From: Ichthyophis bannanicus
Taxonomy: Eukaryota > Chordata > Amphibia > Gymnophiona > Ichthyophiidae
DNA: 64,000 bases
NCBI GenBank assembly: GCA_033557465.1
Contig: CM066034.1
Location: 988,071,637 to 988,135,636, forward strand
Direction of reading: 5' to 3'
Shown in pieces: positions 10,593 through 20,205 of the stretch; within the stretch, counting starts at the first letter, position 1, and each line of letters starts with the position of its first letter. The notes beneath the pieces were generated by a model. The model did no database searches, was not told the origin of the DNA, and saw nothing but the letters and a program-made list of their open reading frames with translations. The position numbers and the translations under genes were made by a program.

Positions 10593-10660
10593 AATGGAGG
10601 AGTAGCTTAATGGTTAGAGCAGCAGGCTGAAAACCAGGTGTAACCCCCTTATGTGTGGTC
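10593..10660 (+). mobile_element. tRNA-derived SINE, head only
   Basis: ggaggagtagcttaatggtt then agagcagcaggctgaaaacc matches the box A end of the SINEs at 16515 and 43858. The box B (ggttcaaatcc) is not preserved here. 10661-10990 shows nothing else recognisable. Confidence 0.5.
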
Positions 10661-10997
10661 CTCACAGTTACTTCACCAACTGCTTGGCAGACAAAAGGAG
10701 CATACCAATGCTATGAGCTTCTTACTCCATCTTTACTCTGGAACGCATGGACGTTTATGTATCAGGATTCTCTAGGCAGAGATTGGCATAATCAGGAGAC
10801 CTTTGGCACACTCACACCACTCCCCTCTTAAATAATTGAGTCCAGGCCGGAAACTGTGTTCTGAACCAATGGTTTACTTAAGCATTAAGGTCCCTGATAA
10901 AACATGAAAATCACAACAACTGGCAGAAACAACAACTCTCCTATGTTACAAACAGGCTATTTCCTATTCCCATTGAGTAGAGTGTTTTATATCCTAG

Positions 10998-11465
10998 TTC
11001 TTCCAGTTGCTCCAAACTTTACACTTGAGCAACTTGTGTCTTCCACACCACTTTTTTGATCTAGTGCACCATCTTTCGGTATCTGTTTCTCCTTCACGTA
11101 AGCATTTTGACCAGTCCAATTGCATCTCTGGGAGAGCTCCCTATCTTGTCTGCGAGTGTTCATCCCAAGAGTACCTGAGAAGGAAGGTGCTGCGGTCACA
11201 GGCCCCCAGTTCTGTGATGGATGATACCCTGGCTCTGGCAGTCCTGGCATATGGCATCTGCGGGTTCCTTCTCCTCCTGGATGGGTTGCTGCTGAAGATA
11301 CAGTTTCCCAGGGCTGCTCTATATCCACAATGAATATGCATGATAGAGATTTGCATGCACTGCCTCCATTGTATGCAAATCTCTCTCATGCATATTCATT
11401 CTGGATAGCCGGAAACCCTGACTGGCTGGGGAGGCCCCAGGACAGGTTTTGGAACTCCTGCTCTA
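10998..11465. mobile_element. Possible hAT-like repeat with internal hairpin
   Basis: The right end cctggggaggcccc-ggacagg and ttttggaactcctgctct resembles the ends of hAT/Charlie-type elements. A possible left end is cagttgctccaaac (11003). The middle contains the strong hairpin at 11329-11400. I cannot find a matching 8-bp duplication, so the boundaries are guesses. Confidence 0.3.
11329..11400. repeat. 31-bp-arm hairpin containing octamer motifs
   Basis: Arms 11329-11359 and 11370-11400 pair at about 29 of 31 positions, with a ~10-base loop (ctgcctccat). Each arm carries atttgcat/atgcaaat, the POU octamer in inverted orientation. Probably the core of a dispersed repeat. Confidence 0.7.
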
Positions 11466-13295
11466 AAACCTTTGGTACAATGACTAGGGACCAAAGACGG
11501 GATTCAGCCTTTGAGAGTGGTTTTTATACTAAGTAGGACTTTCTCTCTCAGAGGAGTCTCCTCCCAGTCTAAAATGACTTGCAGCAAGAACCTCGCTGGT
11601 TCTGGAAAACGTCAGCCTTTCTCTCTCTACATCCTGCATTATTTAATAGGGACAATGCTATTTAGTAGGAACACTGGATGGTACCACTGCAGCATCCAAG
11701 TAGTCTCTACACACCTAATCACTTTTTCATCTTGTATCAGGGCCACACAAACGTTTCCAGCCACTATTAGGGCACCTACGAGGGTCATGAGGAAGTATTA
11801 CTAAGGAAAATGCAAATAGTCCATGAATATGTACAGAGAATGATGCCACTTAATAACTGTCTTTGGATTCAATCCGTCATATTTTCACGAACTGTCAGGG
11901 TGTGTCAAATGGTGGATAATTTCAAAATACCTCACCTATGTGTGAAGGCCACATAGACGCCTATTTATAGCTTATTTAATGAAGACACAGGCACCTCTAT
12001 GACTTTATAAAATACTAGGGGTAAACTGGCAGAAACATGGACTGGATTGTAGCCGCAGAGGTTTATGCCTGTTCAGAAGCAGGCATAAATGTTAGCACGT
12101 AAAATACACTCTTTCTAAATAAACTGCCATGAAGCTTTTTTTAACCAATGTGCAGTTTATCAAATTCTTGTAAATTAATAAATAAATAAAATGTGCACGT
12201 AAATCACGACAGAGTCTACGCCTGCAGATGGGTCGCATAAAAGTGCATGCCTTCTTCTCACCGCACATACTTTTACATGAGTAATATCTGGGATGTTTTT
12301 TAAAATCCCTGTTACGTGTGAAAAATCTTTTGTAAAATTACCTTCAAAAGAGTCACACATGGGTTTTTTGCAACAGAACCAAGGAGACGTGTGCATGGAA
12401 GTGAATATTTTGGAAAGCAGGCCCCCTTAGTTCTGTGGAACTTCTAGTTAGTGCTTGTCTGATTGGTGCATTTGAGCTCCTCCCCAGCCCCTCCCCCAAG
12501 AAGGACATTTCTGAATTCAGCGCTACACATAGCTGCACTTCTGCAATCTCCTTCAGTCTCCTCTTTCTGGCCTTACAAACTGGAACAGTGCTCATTCTTC
12601 AGACTATGGACATAGCTAGCCTCATTCCATCAGACTCTTTCCTTTTCTCCACTGCGTTATACTCCTCCTTCAGATCACAGACTTCCTGTGCTGTAACATA
12701 TTCCCATCACTGACCTCTTGCACTGCAACAGCTTGTTAGAAGAAAGTCATTGTAGCTTCCTGACCTTTTGACCTTCTAGACTTTCAAGCTCACTGGACCC
12801 TTGACCGTCACTGAGTTCGGGGAATGGACTATTTCTAAGAGCAGCAATGAAGCTTTTCGAAGCACAGCTGTTCTTTCCACTGTTCAATACTTAGACCAGC
12901 TAATTTCAATTAATCCCGACTGTGGACCGGACACAGTTTTCCATGTTTCTGGAAACTCGTTCTGTCTCCATGGAAAAGCAGAGCAGCTCTCACTTCTCAA
13001 CCTGTCCTGTTCATACTCAGAGACTGTTTAAAGAGACTCTCCAAGCACTTTAAACCAAAAGCTACTCTGTAAAGTTTAGACGTATAGATGACACGCTTGA
13101 AGCACTGACTCTTCCTAAAAACTAAACACAAATCTGACAGGGTGGGGGCCAATCATGTAATTTCATGCTTATAAAACTGAGCAAAATGTGGGAATTAACA
13201 TTTCCTTTCACTGTTCACCATTTCATTTATTTCTTCTCTCCCGTTCCTCTGTACAAGACTGCCCAAAGAGGTTTACAAGAAAACCAAATACACTA
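11466..13295. other. 1.8 kb without recognisable gene or repeat
   Basis: Apparently unique sequence. Some open frames of 60-110 codons occur on both strands (for example 12435-12713 plus, 12801-13031 plus) but none has a motif, signal peptide or conserved-looking composition. A short (aata)n run lies at 12175-12188. Confidence 0.45.
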
Positions 13296-13743
13296 TGGGG
13301 GTCATATTCAAAGGCGTTGACGCGGTTTGCAGAACTGAAAACCACACAAATTCTGCTCACCGGGATATTCAGTTAATCGCGCTGAATATCTCCTCCTTGC
13401 CCACGTAAATGCTGCAACGCTAACCAGCCAGCGTTGGGATGATCCGGGGGCAGAGTGGAGCATCACCCAAACATAACTGTTTATCTGCAATATTCAGTTG
13501 CTAAGTGGTTATCTTTAACTGGGTAGTTAGACAGAAAAGGATGGCTTAATTTTACGTGGTTGATAACCTGTTATCTGTAATATTCAATCTATAACTGTTT
13601 ATCTAAATCGCTAACCTGACATCCCAGATATTCAATACCAGTGGCCGGATATGACCCCGGCATTGATGATTCGGGTTTAATTTAAAACAGTGTCGGCCAG
13701 CCACTTTAAAAGCACTGGCCATCACCATTGAATATCGACCCCA
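13296..13743. mobile_element. MITE-A copy 1 (~450 bp non-autonomous DNA element)
   Basis: Ends are inverted: tgggggtcatattcaaagg at the left, and the right end reverse-complements to tggggtcgatattcaatgg. Internal landmarks shared with the copies at 35026 and 43014 include gggatattcag, taatcgcg-tgaat, and ccggatatgaccccggcatt. No open frame spans it. The target duplication is not clear, so the superfamily is undecided. Confidence 0.65.
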
Positions 13744-14689
13744 ATAACTTTAACACAATTTAATCTCGCCATTCAAATTAAATAAATTGGGACTGACTTG
13801 TTCCTGAGCCCATCTTCTGCTGCGCACCAGGATTGGAACTAGGATAGAGTAATCAAGGTGTTGACATGGAGGCCCAAATTTATAAGGTGTCGGCCTCCAG
13901 TTTCTAGGGAAGGATGGGAAGTGGAGATATTGCATTTTGTGCATCCATGCAACGTTGCCCGGATGCTAGAAAAATGAGTTCAAGCACTGCTGCCCAGGTT
14001 GACCTAGATTGTAAAGGCAATGCTCTTCACATCTGGAAAAGGGAGTCTTAGCCATCACATAAATGTGATTTTTACTGGTTAGACTCAGCGTGCACAAGTA
14101 CTGGGTTCTTGCTGCTGCCAAACTCTGTGGACGTCCACTTGGCAAGTGGTGAGAGCGTTAAAAATGAGGACAAATAGCCTGCGTAGTTGTGAATGAAGGC
14201 TCGTGATGTCGTGAGCCTAGTAAAAGCTGGTTCCAATTGCACTGTAAGCAACTGCTGGGCCAACAAAAAAAAATGGACTTTCAATATAAAGTAAAGAACT
14301 GGGACCTGAGATAAATCTCACTCTGTCTGTGTACAACTGAAGAAAACCACACCTAAGAAACTCGAAAGTGAATTTTATCACTACAGATCTGCTTTGATAA
14401 ATGTCTGATCTCTGGAAAAGAAAAATACAGAAAGCAATGAGGCGTGCCAGCAAGGACATGTCCCACTGACTGAAAAACGAAGGGGAAACCGACTCTGGCC
14501 ATCTCTGCCCAGTTCCCATACAACTGTGCAAACAGCAAATTGTGCTTTTACTCTAACAAACATCTAATGCGGATTGTAATTTTATAAGGGCAGTTCTGCA
14601 CGTCTGCAACGACTCTGCTTTTACAGTCTTGCCCCTTTCCAGGGCCAAAGTCTAAGACAAGATATAGAGCACTCTTTCTTCTGAAATAG
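13744..14689. other. No recognisable gene
   Basis: Apparently unique sequence. Overlapping minus-strand open frames at 14217-14563 have no motif, and three different frames are open over the same bases, which argues for low stop density rather than coding. Confidence 0.4.
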
Positions 14690-15580
14690 CCCCAAGTGAC
14701 ATGATTAAATTTGCAGATGACATAAAATTATTGCAATTTGTTCAATCACATGTAAATTGTGAGAAATTGTAGGAGGATCTTGTGAAATTGGGAATCCAAA
14801 TGGCAGATGAGATTTAATGGGGACAAGTGCAAAGTGATACATGTAGGGAAGAATAACCCAAACTATAGATACACAATGCTGGGTTCCACCTTAGAAGTCA
14901 AGTCACTGCCCAGAGAAAAGATCTAGGTATTGTGGCTCTGCTGCTACAGTATGATCATAGGCAATATATTGAAATCTGTTTGGTTTGCGGCAGCAGTCAA
15001 AGAAGCAAACAGAACATTAGGAAAGGAAGAGAGACTACACAAAGGATGATGTCATAATGCCTCTTTATTGCTCCATGGTGCACCTGTAACATGAATATTG
15101 TTTGCAGTTCTGATCTCCGCATTTCAAAAAGATATAACAGCATTAGAAAAGGTAGAGAGGAGAACAACCAAAATGATAAAGAGGATGGAACAAGTCTCCT
15201 ATGAGGAACGGCTAAAGAGGTTAGGGCTCTTCGGTTTGGAAAAGACATGGCTGAGAAAAGACACGATAGAGATATATAAAATCCTGAGTGGAGTGAAACA
15301 GGTAGACACGAATTAATTGCTTACTCTTTCAAAAAAATACAAAGACTAGGGGACATGCCATGAAGTTGCAAAGGAAGATGTGGTAAAAGCAAGTAGTGTA
15401 GCTGGGTTTAAAAAAGGTTTGGACAAATTCCTGGAGAAAAAGTCCATTGACCATTATTAAAGGAGAACAAGAGAACTGACAATGTCAGGTACTCGTGACC
15501 TGGATTGGCTACATTTGGAAACAGGACACTGGGCCTGATAGACCTTTGGCCTGATCCACTATGGAGGTTCTTATGTTCTA
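14690..15580 (+). mobile_element. CR1 3' portion, old and degenerate
   Basis: Plus-strand CR1 coding from the FADD box (ttTGCAGATGACATAAAatta near 14710) through LGNN-like and LEKVERRTTKMIKRMEQVSY (15128-15190), RLKRLGLFGLEKTWLRKDT, to the C-terminal KFLEKKSIDHY-equivalent, and a 3' tail with ggacactgggcctgat and ttcttatgttct at ~15570. Residue changes against the young family are numerous and a segment before 15380 is deleted, so this belongs to an older subfamily. Confidence 0.8.
15098..15316 (+). pseudogene. CR1 ORF2 C-terminal piece
   Basis: A 72-codon open remnant of the CR1 ORF2 C-terminus (LEKVERRTTKMIKRMEQ ... TWLRKDTIEIYKILSGVKQV) ending in a taa at ~15314. Other copies continue past this point, so the stop is a mutation or frame loss. 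Confidence 0.65.
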
Positions 15581-15719
15581 TCCTCCATGGAAGATGACAA
15601 TCTTACCCCAACCACATGCTCTTCATGAAGAAATATTCAGGCCCCTTCATCTCATCTGAGCCCCAGTGGAACTCCTTATGGAACTCTGTAGAATCTTCTC
15701 CCCATAGCATCCATCTAGG

Positions 15720-16060
15720 CAGGGTCGGTGCTATCATTATGTGAACTAGGCAGTTGCCTAGAGCACTGGAATTCCAGGGACAGCCCATTGCTGCCTCTCT
15801 CCAGGGCCTGTAGCAACAGCAATAGCATGAAACTATGATGCAGTACTTACTTGAACTCTTTGGCACTGTGTCACAGTTCCTGTCCTCTATGGCTCGCCTC
15901 TGTGACATCTCTGTATGACACAAAAGAGGGGGGCAGAAGCAGCAGGTCATAGAGAGCAGGAATTGCAATGCAGCACTGAGAGCTCAGGTAAGTACTGCTC
16001 CATGATTTCAGTGCCGCTGCTGCTACTGCAGGCCCCAGAGAGGGGATGGGGGGGGGGAGG
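15720..16060. mobile_element. Fold-back element with hAT-like left end
   Basis: Begins cagggtcggtgctatcatta followed by ggcagttgcctaga, a style of end seen in short hAT elements. Two ~95-base inverted arms (about 15795-15888 and 15945-16042) share gcagtacttac, cctg-cctctatgg and gggcctg. The right terminus and an 8-bp duplication are not evident (catctagg on the left has no partner nearby), so the element may be truncated. Confidence 0.45.
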
Positions 16061-16514
16061 GAGGGGGCCAGCAGGATGGAGGGCTCACCTTCCCACTTTT
16101 ATATACCTGATTCTCACATATAAAACCTATTGGACATAACTGATTAATCGGTTACCATGTTTCAGTTATACAAACATCAGCCTTAACTTCTATTAAGTCC
16201 AATATGATGATCTACATTTATGTTCTTACTGCACAAGCATCCACAAAACAAATTTAAATTCCTGTGTTCACCCTCCTCCCTTAATTCTCGTGTTAATTCT
16301 ATCAGATTTTCTTTTGTCTCCCTTGAGACCATTTTTTCCTTATTTGACAGGGACCATACCGACCTCTACCCAATATTACAGATATATCTGCAAAGAAACC
16401 CACTCCATCTTGACCATCCTCCCTATTCCCTTCCAATCCACATTCATATTTTGTTACATTCATCTTTAGTACCCAACGAATACATCCCCATATACAGAAA
16501 TGTTTTCTAAGTGG
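16061..16514. other. No recognisable gene
   Basis: A G-rich run (16046-16069) precedes this. Frames open on both strands over 16220-16580 are unrelated to any family I know. Confidence 0.35.
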
Positions 16515-16735
16515 CAGTAGAAGAGTAGCTTTGTGGTTAGAACAGCAGGTGAGAAACCAGGATTTGAATCTCACTGTCACTCCTTGAGCAAGTCACTTAA
16601 CCTTCCATTGCCTCAGATACATACTTAAATAGTAAGGCCTCGGGGGACAGGGAAATATTTACGTACCTAAATGTAACTCACCTTGATATACCACTGGAAA
16701 AGCCTTAGCTAAATACTAATAAATAAATAAACCCC
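16515..16735 (+). mobile_element. tRNA-derived SINE
   Basis: Pol III-type promoter remnants: box A-like gtagctttgtggttagaac and box B-like ggatttgaatctc, then the SINE body cacttaaccttccattgcctc and a tail gtaactcaccttgatatacc ending (aata)n. The same arrangement is seen at 16790, 43858 and (reversed) 38645. It is not a tRNA gene, since the cloverleaf 3' half is absent. Confidence 0.75.
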
Positions 16736-16789
16736 GCTCCACACCATTTGCATAAACCTTTTAACCCCAACAATCTATAGCCATGCCAA

Positions 16790-16904
16790 TAAACCATCAC
16801 AATCAGCTTAGCAGTGAGCTCTGACCAAAGAGATCAGGGTTTGAATCCTGCTGACAAGCCACTTGGCCCTCCATTGCCTCGGGTGCAAATTTAGATTGTA
16901 AACC
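16790..16904 (+). mobile_element. tRNA-derived SINE, left half (split by hAT)
   Basis: Contains box B-like gggtttgaatcctgc and cactt-ggccctccattgcctc, stopping at the 8-bp hAT target duplication tgtaaacc. The rest of the same SINE resumes at 19152 with cggggaagggaaatac and gtaacttaccttgatctact. Confidence 0.7.
16897..16904. repeat. hAT target site duplication, left copy
   Basis: tgtaaacc, exact match to 19144-19151. Confidence 0.9.
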
Positions 16905-16960
16905 CAGGGGCGGCCCAAGGGGGGTGCGGGGCCATGTGCGGAGACTCGATGCGGGGCCTC

Positions 16961-16998
16961 ATTTGCATAAGGGGCCTCATTTGCATAAATATTTGCAT
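16961..16998. promoter_or_regulatory. Three ATTTGCAT octamers inside the hAT left end
   Basis: Exact atttgcat at 16961-16968, 16979-16986 and 16991-16998. The motif is the POU/Oct octamer. The first two sit in a duplicated phrase ggggcctcatttgcataa, so the cluster may simply reflect a short tandem duplication. A regulatory role is speculation. Confidence 0.4.
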
Positions 16999-17935
16999 AA
17001 TGTTACCATATGCTAACTTTTAGTAAACATGCCTCTTAATGAGTGTATGAATAAAGAAAGACTAAAAGATTTCTACATTACTATAATCCAGTGCCAACCG
17101 CCAGACACATTAGACACATTAGGAACATTACAAACACTGCCCATTTAGAACCCATAGCAAACCCGCCGTATCCTAACAGCACTACTAGGACTCACAAAGC
17201 ACCATACCCTACCTACTTATCAAAAGGAAACATGCAAATATTAAACCAATACATGTCAGAGAATACCAATACATGACCTACTGGGGAAAGAGAACAAGTG
17301 GCAATGTCAAATAGGAATTATATAAACAGAATACCTCAGCTCAGTTACACATGAACAGAACATAAACCATCACCAAACAAGGAATCACAATTTAGAAACA
17401 GGAAGACAATAATTAAACTGGGAATCCCAAAAGCCAAACTTGGAATGTTCAACACTGTAGAAATAAAACTATACATTAATTTGCTCTTGTACTAAACAAA
17501 GCGCAGACGTTAATGATGCACATTTACCAGAGCTGACATATTCCAATTAATAAATTCAAAATAAAGAGATATTTTTCTACCTTTTGTGCATTTTTTTCAG
17601 CTGCAATTGCTCCAGCCACTTTCTTCTCTTTTCTTCGTGTCTTCTGCTAACTCTCCATCGTCTGCTGTCCATTTGTCCTTTCTTCTCTCTTCTAGTTTTT
17701 TTCCATTCTCTCTCTACATCAGCTTTAACATACTAATCTTTCTCCTTTTGCTCTTTCCTCATTCCTATTTCATCCACTCAAATTTTACCCCTCCATCCTC
17801 AATCCCCACTTACTCTCCCAATACCCGGCCAATTGTAGATTTTTCATCCCTCCCAGACAAAATATTTTCCCCTCTCCATTTTACTCTCCCAGCCCCATCC
17901 CATTCTAATCCTCCCCCAACATCAGCTCCCTTCTA

Positions 17936-18600
17936 GTTCCAGCCTCACCCAGCATCCATTCCCTTCTAGTCCCTGCATCAGCTCATTTCCAGTCCTAGAC
18001 CCCATCAGCCCATTTCCAGTCCTAGCAACCCCCCAACCCAATACCAGTCCTAGCCCCCCCATCAACCCACTTCCAGTCCTAACCCCCATCACCCCATTTT
18101 CAGTTTAAGCCCCCCCTATAACCCATTACCAGTCCTAACCCCCCATCAGCCCATTTCCTGTCCTAGCCCCCCCATAGCCCATTATCAGTCCTAACCCCCC
18201 ATAGCCCATTACCAGACAGCCCCCATCAGCCCAAAGCCCATTACCAGTCTTAACCCCCCCATCAGCCCACCTCAAGTCCTAACCCCTCCCCATCAGCCCA
18301 TTTCCTGTCCTAGCCCCCCCATAGCCCATTATCAGTCCCAACCCCCCCATAGCCCATTACCAGACAGCCCCCATCAGCCCACAGCCCAATACCAATCCAA
18401 ACCACCCCAACAGCCCACAGCCCATTACCAGTCCTAAACCCATCACTCCACCTCCAGTCTTAACCCCCCCAGCCCATTTCCAGTCCTAGCCCCCCCATAG
18501 CCCATTACCAGTCCTAACCCCCCCCCATCAACCCACAGCTCACCTCAATTCAAATCCTAACCCCCTCAATAGCCCATTACCAGTCCTAACCCCCCCCCCT
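17936..18600. repeat. C-rich degenerate tandem repeat (minisatellite)
   Basis: Roughly twenty copies of a ~28-34 bp unit built from agcccattaccagtcctaa and a run of C's with catc. Units vary in length and in the C-run. The minus strand is strongly G-rich and could form quadruplexes. Confidence 0.85.
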
Positions 18601-18629
18601 CATCGGTTCAAGGAACATTAAAAAAAAAA

Positions 18630-19033
18630 AAAAGCGGGCAGCTACCCCTGCCGCTGCCGCTACCGCCACCGCTGCCGCAACCGCCGCGCCACCGGCAGCA
18701 TGGAGTGACCCGGGGGGCCCCCACGGCCCGGCTGTGTCCCTCCCTCCCACTCTCTGCGACGGCTGAGCCCCTCTGTGCCGGCTTTCAGATACGCGAAGGG
18801 AGAGTGTCTCCCTCGTGTCTCTGTTAAGCCCGCAGGGGCTGATGGGAAATTTCCCATCTGCCCCTGCAGGCTTAACAGAGACGCAAGGGAGACACTCTCC
18901 CTTCGCGTATCTGAAAGCCGGCACAGAGGGGCTCAGCCATCGCAGAGGGAGAGCTCAGCCGGGCAGAGGGGGCCCCGCGGGACACTCCATTCTGCTGCTG
19001 CCGTGGCGGCAGCGGCAGCGGTAGCAGCCAGCT
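18630..19033. repeat. ~400-bp palindrome inside the hAT
   Basis: Centre at 18850/18851 in gggaaat-ttccc. Inner arms (18742-18850 and 18851-18958) pair with only a handful of mismatches. Outer arms (18630-18741 and 18959-19033) pair with gaps and are GCC/GGC-repeat-rich (ccgctgccgctaccgccacc against ggcggcagcggcagcggtag). The arms are flanked by an A run on one side and a T run on the other, which extends the stem. Confidence 0.9.
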
Positions 19034-19062
19034 TTTTTTTTTTTTACTTAATTTTGAAAAAA

Positions 19063-19118
19063 AGAATGTTCTTTGCGCGGGGCCCCCTGAAACTCGGGGC
19101 CCTGTGCAAAAAACATTC
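19063..19118. repeat. Second hairpin near the hAT right end
   Basis: gaatgttctttgcgcggggc pairs with gccctgtgcaaaaaacattc around a short loop (ccctgaaactcgg). Subterminal hairpins of this kind are common in short DNA transposons. Confidence 0.75.
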
Positions 19119-19143
19119 TTGCTCAATGGACGGGCCGGCCCTG

Positions 19144-19151
19144 TGTAAACC
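19144..19151. repeat. hAT target site duplication, right copy
   Basis: tgtaaacc, identical to 16897-16904. Confidence 0.9.
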
Positions 19152-19245
19152 CTCCGGGGAAGGGAAATACATACTGTACCTGATTGTAACTTACCTTGAT
19201 CTACTACTGGAAAGGTGTGAGATAAACACTAATAGTATCAATTTT
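19152..19245 (+). mobile_element. tRNA-derived SINE, right half
   Basis: Continues the SINE interrupted at 16904; compare with the intact tail at 16645-16735 (gtaactcaccttgatatacc). Confidence 0.65.
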
Positions 19246-19271
19246 TATACTTCTAGAAGTGTGGAGTAGCC

Positions 19272-19565
19272 TAGTATTACTATTACTACTAATACTACTG
19301 ATCATTTGTATAGCGCTACAAGGAGTACATAGCGTTGTACAGGTACATTTAAAAGACGGTCCCTGCTTCCAATCTAGTTAAGGCAGATAACACAACAGCT
19401 GAAGAGAAGGATATAGCTAGGGGTAAGGTTACACATAGGAGACTAAGCGGATCAGGATCCAAAAGCAGCCTCGAAGACATGAGTTTTTAGCCTGGATTTG
19501 AAAAGGGGCAGAGATGAAGCCGGACCACAGACTCAGGTAGTCTGTTCCAGGCATAAGGAGAAGGT
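19272..19565 (-). mobile_element. L2-clade LINE 3' end
   Basis: On the minus strand it ends ...cgctatacaaatgatcagta then a (tagtaat)-like tail. The conserved block gacggtccctgc, gttgtac and tagcgctacaag is shared with 21181-21300, a longer copy of the same family that still shows RT motifs. Coding similarity (aggagtttgaaaagg region) is too short to translate usefully. Confidence 0.7.
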
Positions 19566-19770
19566 GGAAGGATCAAAGTCTGGTTGCCAAGCCACCAGGG
19601 TTCATTTCCCACTAGCACTCCTTGTGGCCTTGGGCAAGTAACTTAAACCCTGCATTGCCTCGGAAGAAAGGCCTGGCAATCTACTTCTAGTGACACAGCC
19701 AAGAAAACCCAGGAGCTGCTAGGTCACCAGGAGTCAGTGTTGACTCAAAGGCACACATTACATTTTGCCT
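19566..19770 (+). mobile_element. tRNA-derived SINE, 5'-truncated
   Basis: Contains box B-like gggttcatttccc, gggcaagtaacttaaaccct, and the tail region aatctacttctagtgacaca, aggtcaccaggagtcagtgt shared with 43930-44060. Box A is replaced by L2 sequence. Confidence 0.65.
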
Positions 19771-19971
19771 ACTTCTAGAAATTCAATATATTATACAAAA
19801 CCAATCATGACTTGGCATACCAAGTGGTACATGAAGGGACATACAAAGCGGAATGCTTATAGCAAGTGTGCCGGAACGTGCTCTCCTGTGCTTTCTAGAT
19901 GCTGAGTGAAGAGGTCATACAGACAGAGCTCACCATTTTCCATTAGATAGTATCATGGCAAGTACAAAAAG

Positions 19972-20205
19972 AACATAAGAAATGCCATAATGAGTCAGAC
20001 CAAAGGTCCCTCAAGTCCTTATCCTGTTTCCAACAGTGGCCACTCCAGTTCACAAGTACCTGTCAGGTTCCCAAAAGGTTTATAGATTCTATGCTGCTTA
20101 TCCCAGGGGTAAGCAGTAGATTCCCCAGTCCACTTTAAGAATGGTTTATGGACTTTTCCTCCAGGAACTTGTCCAAACTTCTCTTAAACCCAGACACACT
20201 AAAAG
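19972..20205 (-). mobile_element. CR1 3' end fragment
   Basis: Reverse complement of the CR1 3' tail: gagtcagaccaaaggtccct, cctgtttccaacagtggcc and ccaggaacttgtccaaactt. It stops at the C-terminal coding region around 20205 with decayed sequence. Confidence 0.75.

Larger units (their letters stand above)
16905..19143. mobile_element. Non-autonomous hAT transposon, 2.24 kb
   Basis: Terminal inverted repeats caggggcggccc (left) and, reverse-complemented from the right end, cagggccggccc match at 11 of 12 bases and begin with the hAT CAG. Perfect 8-bp duplications (tgtaaacc) flank it, and removing it restores a continuous SINE. No transposase is present (no RNase H-like or BED-finger residues). 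Instead it holds an octamer cluster (16961-16998), A+T-rich unique sequence, a pyrimidine-rich block, a C-rich tandem array (17936-18600), and a large palindrome (18630-19033). It must have been moved by a transposase supplied in trans. Confidence 0.85.

Noticed and set aside
12435..13031. Candidate exons or 5' UTR of a gene
   Set aside because: Only short open frames without motifs, convincing splice context or repeats; I cannot support a gene.
17936..18600. Possible CRISPR-like array (regularly spaced C-rich units)
   Set aside because: Units are degenerate and directly adjoining, with no distinct spacers or cas genes, and they lie inside a vertebrate DNA transposon.
18586..19269. Ala-rich frames across the palindrome
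   Set aside because: Open frames appear symmetrically on both strands because of the inverted repeat and GCC repeats; not coding.
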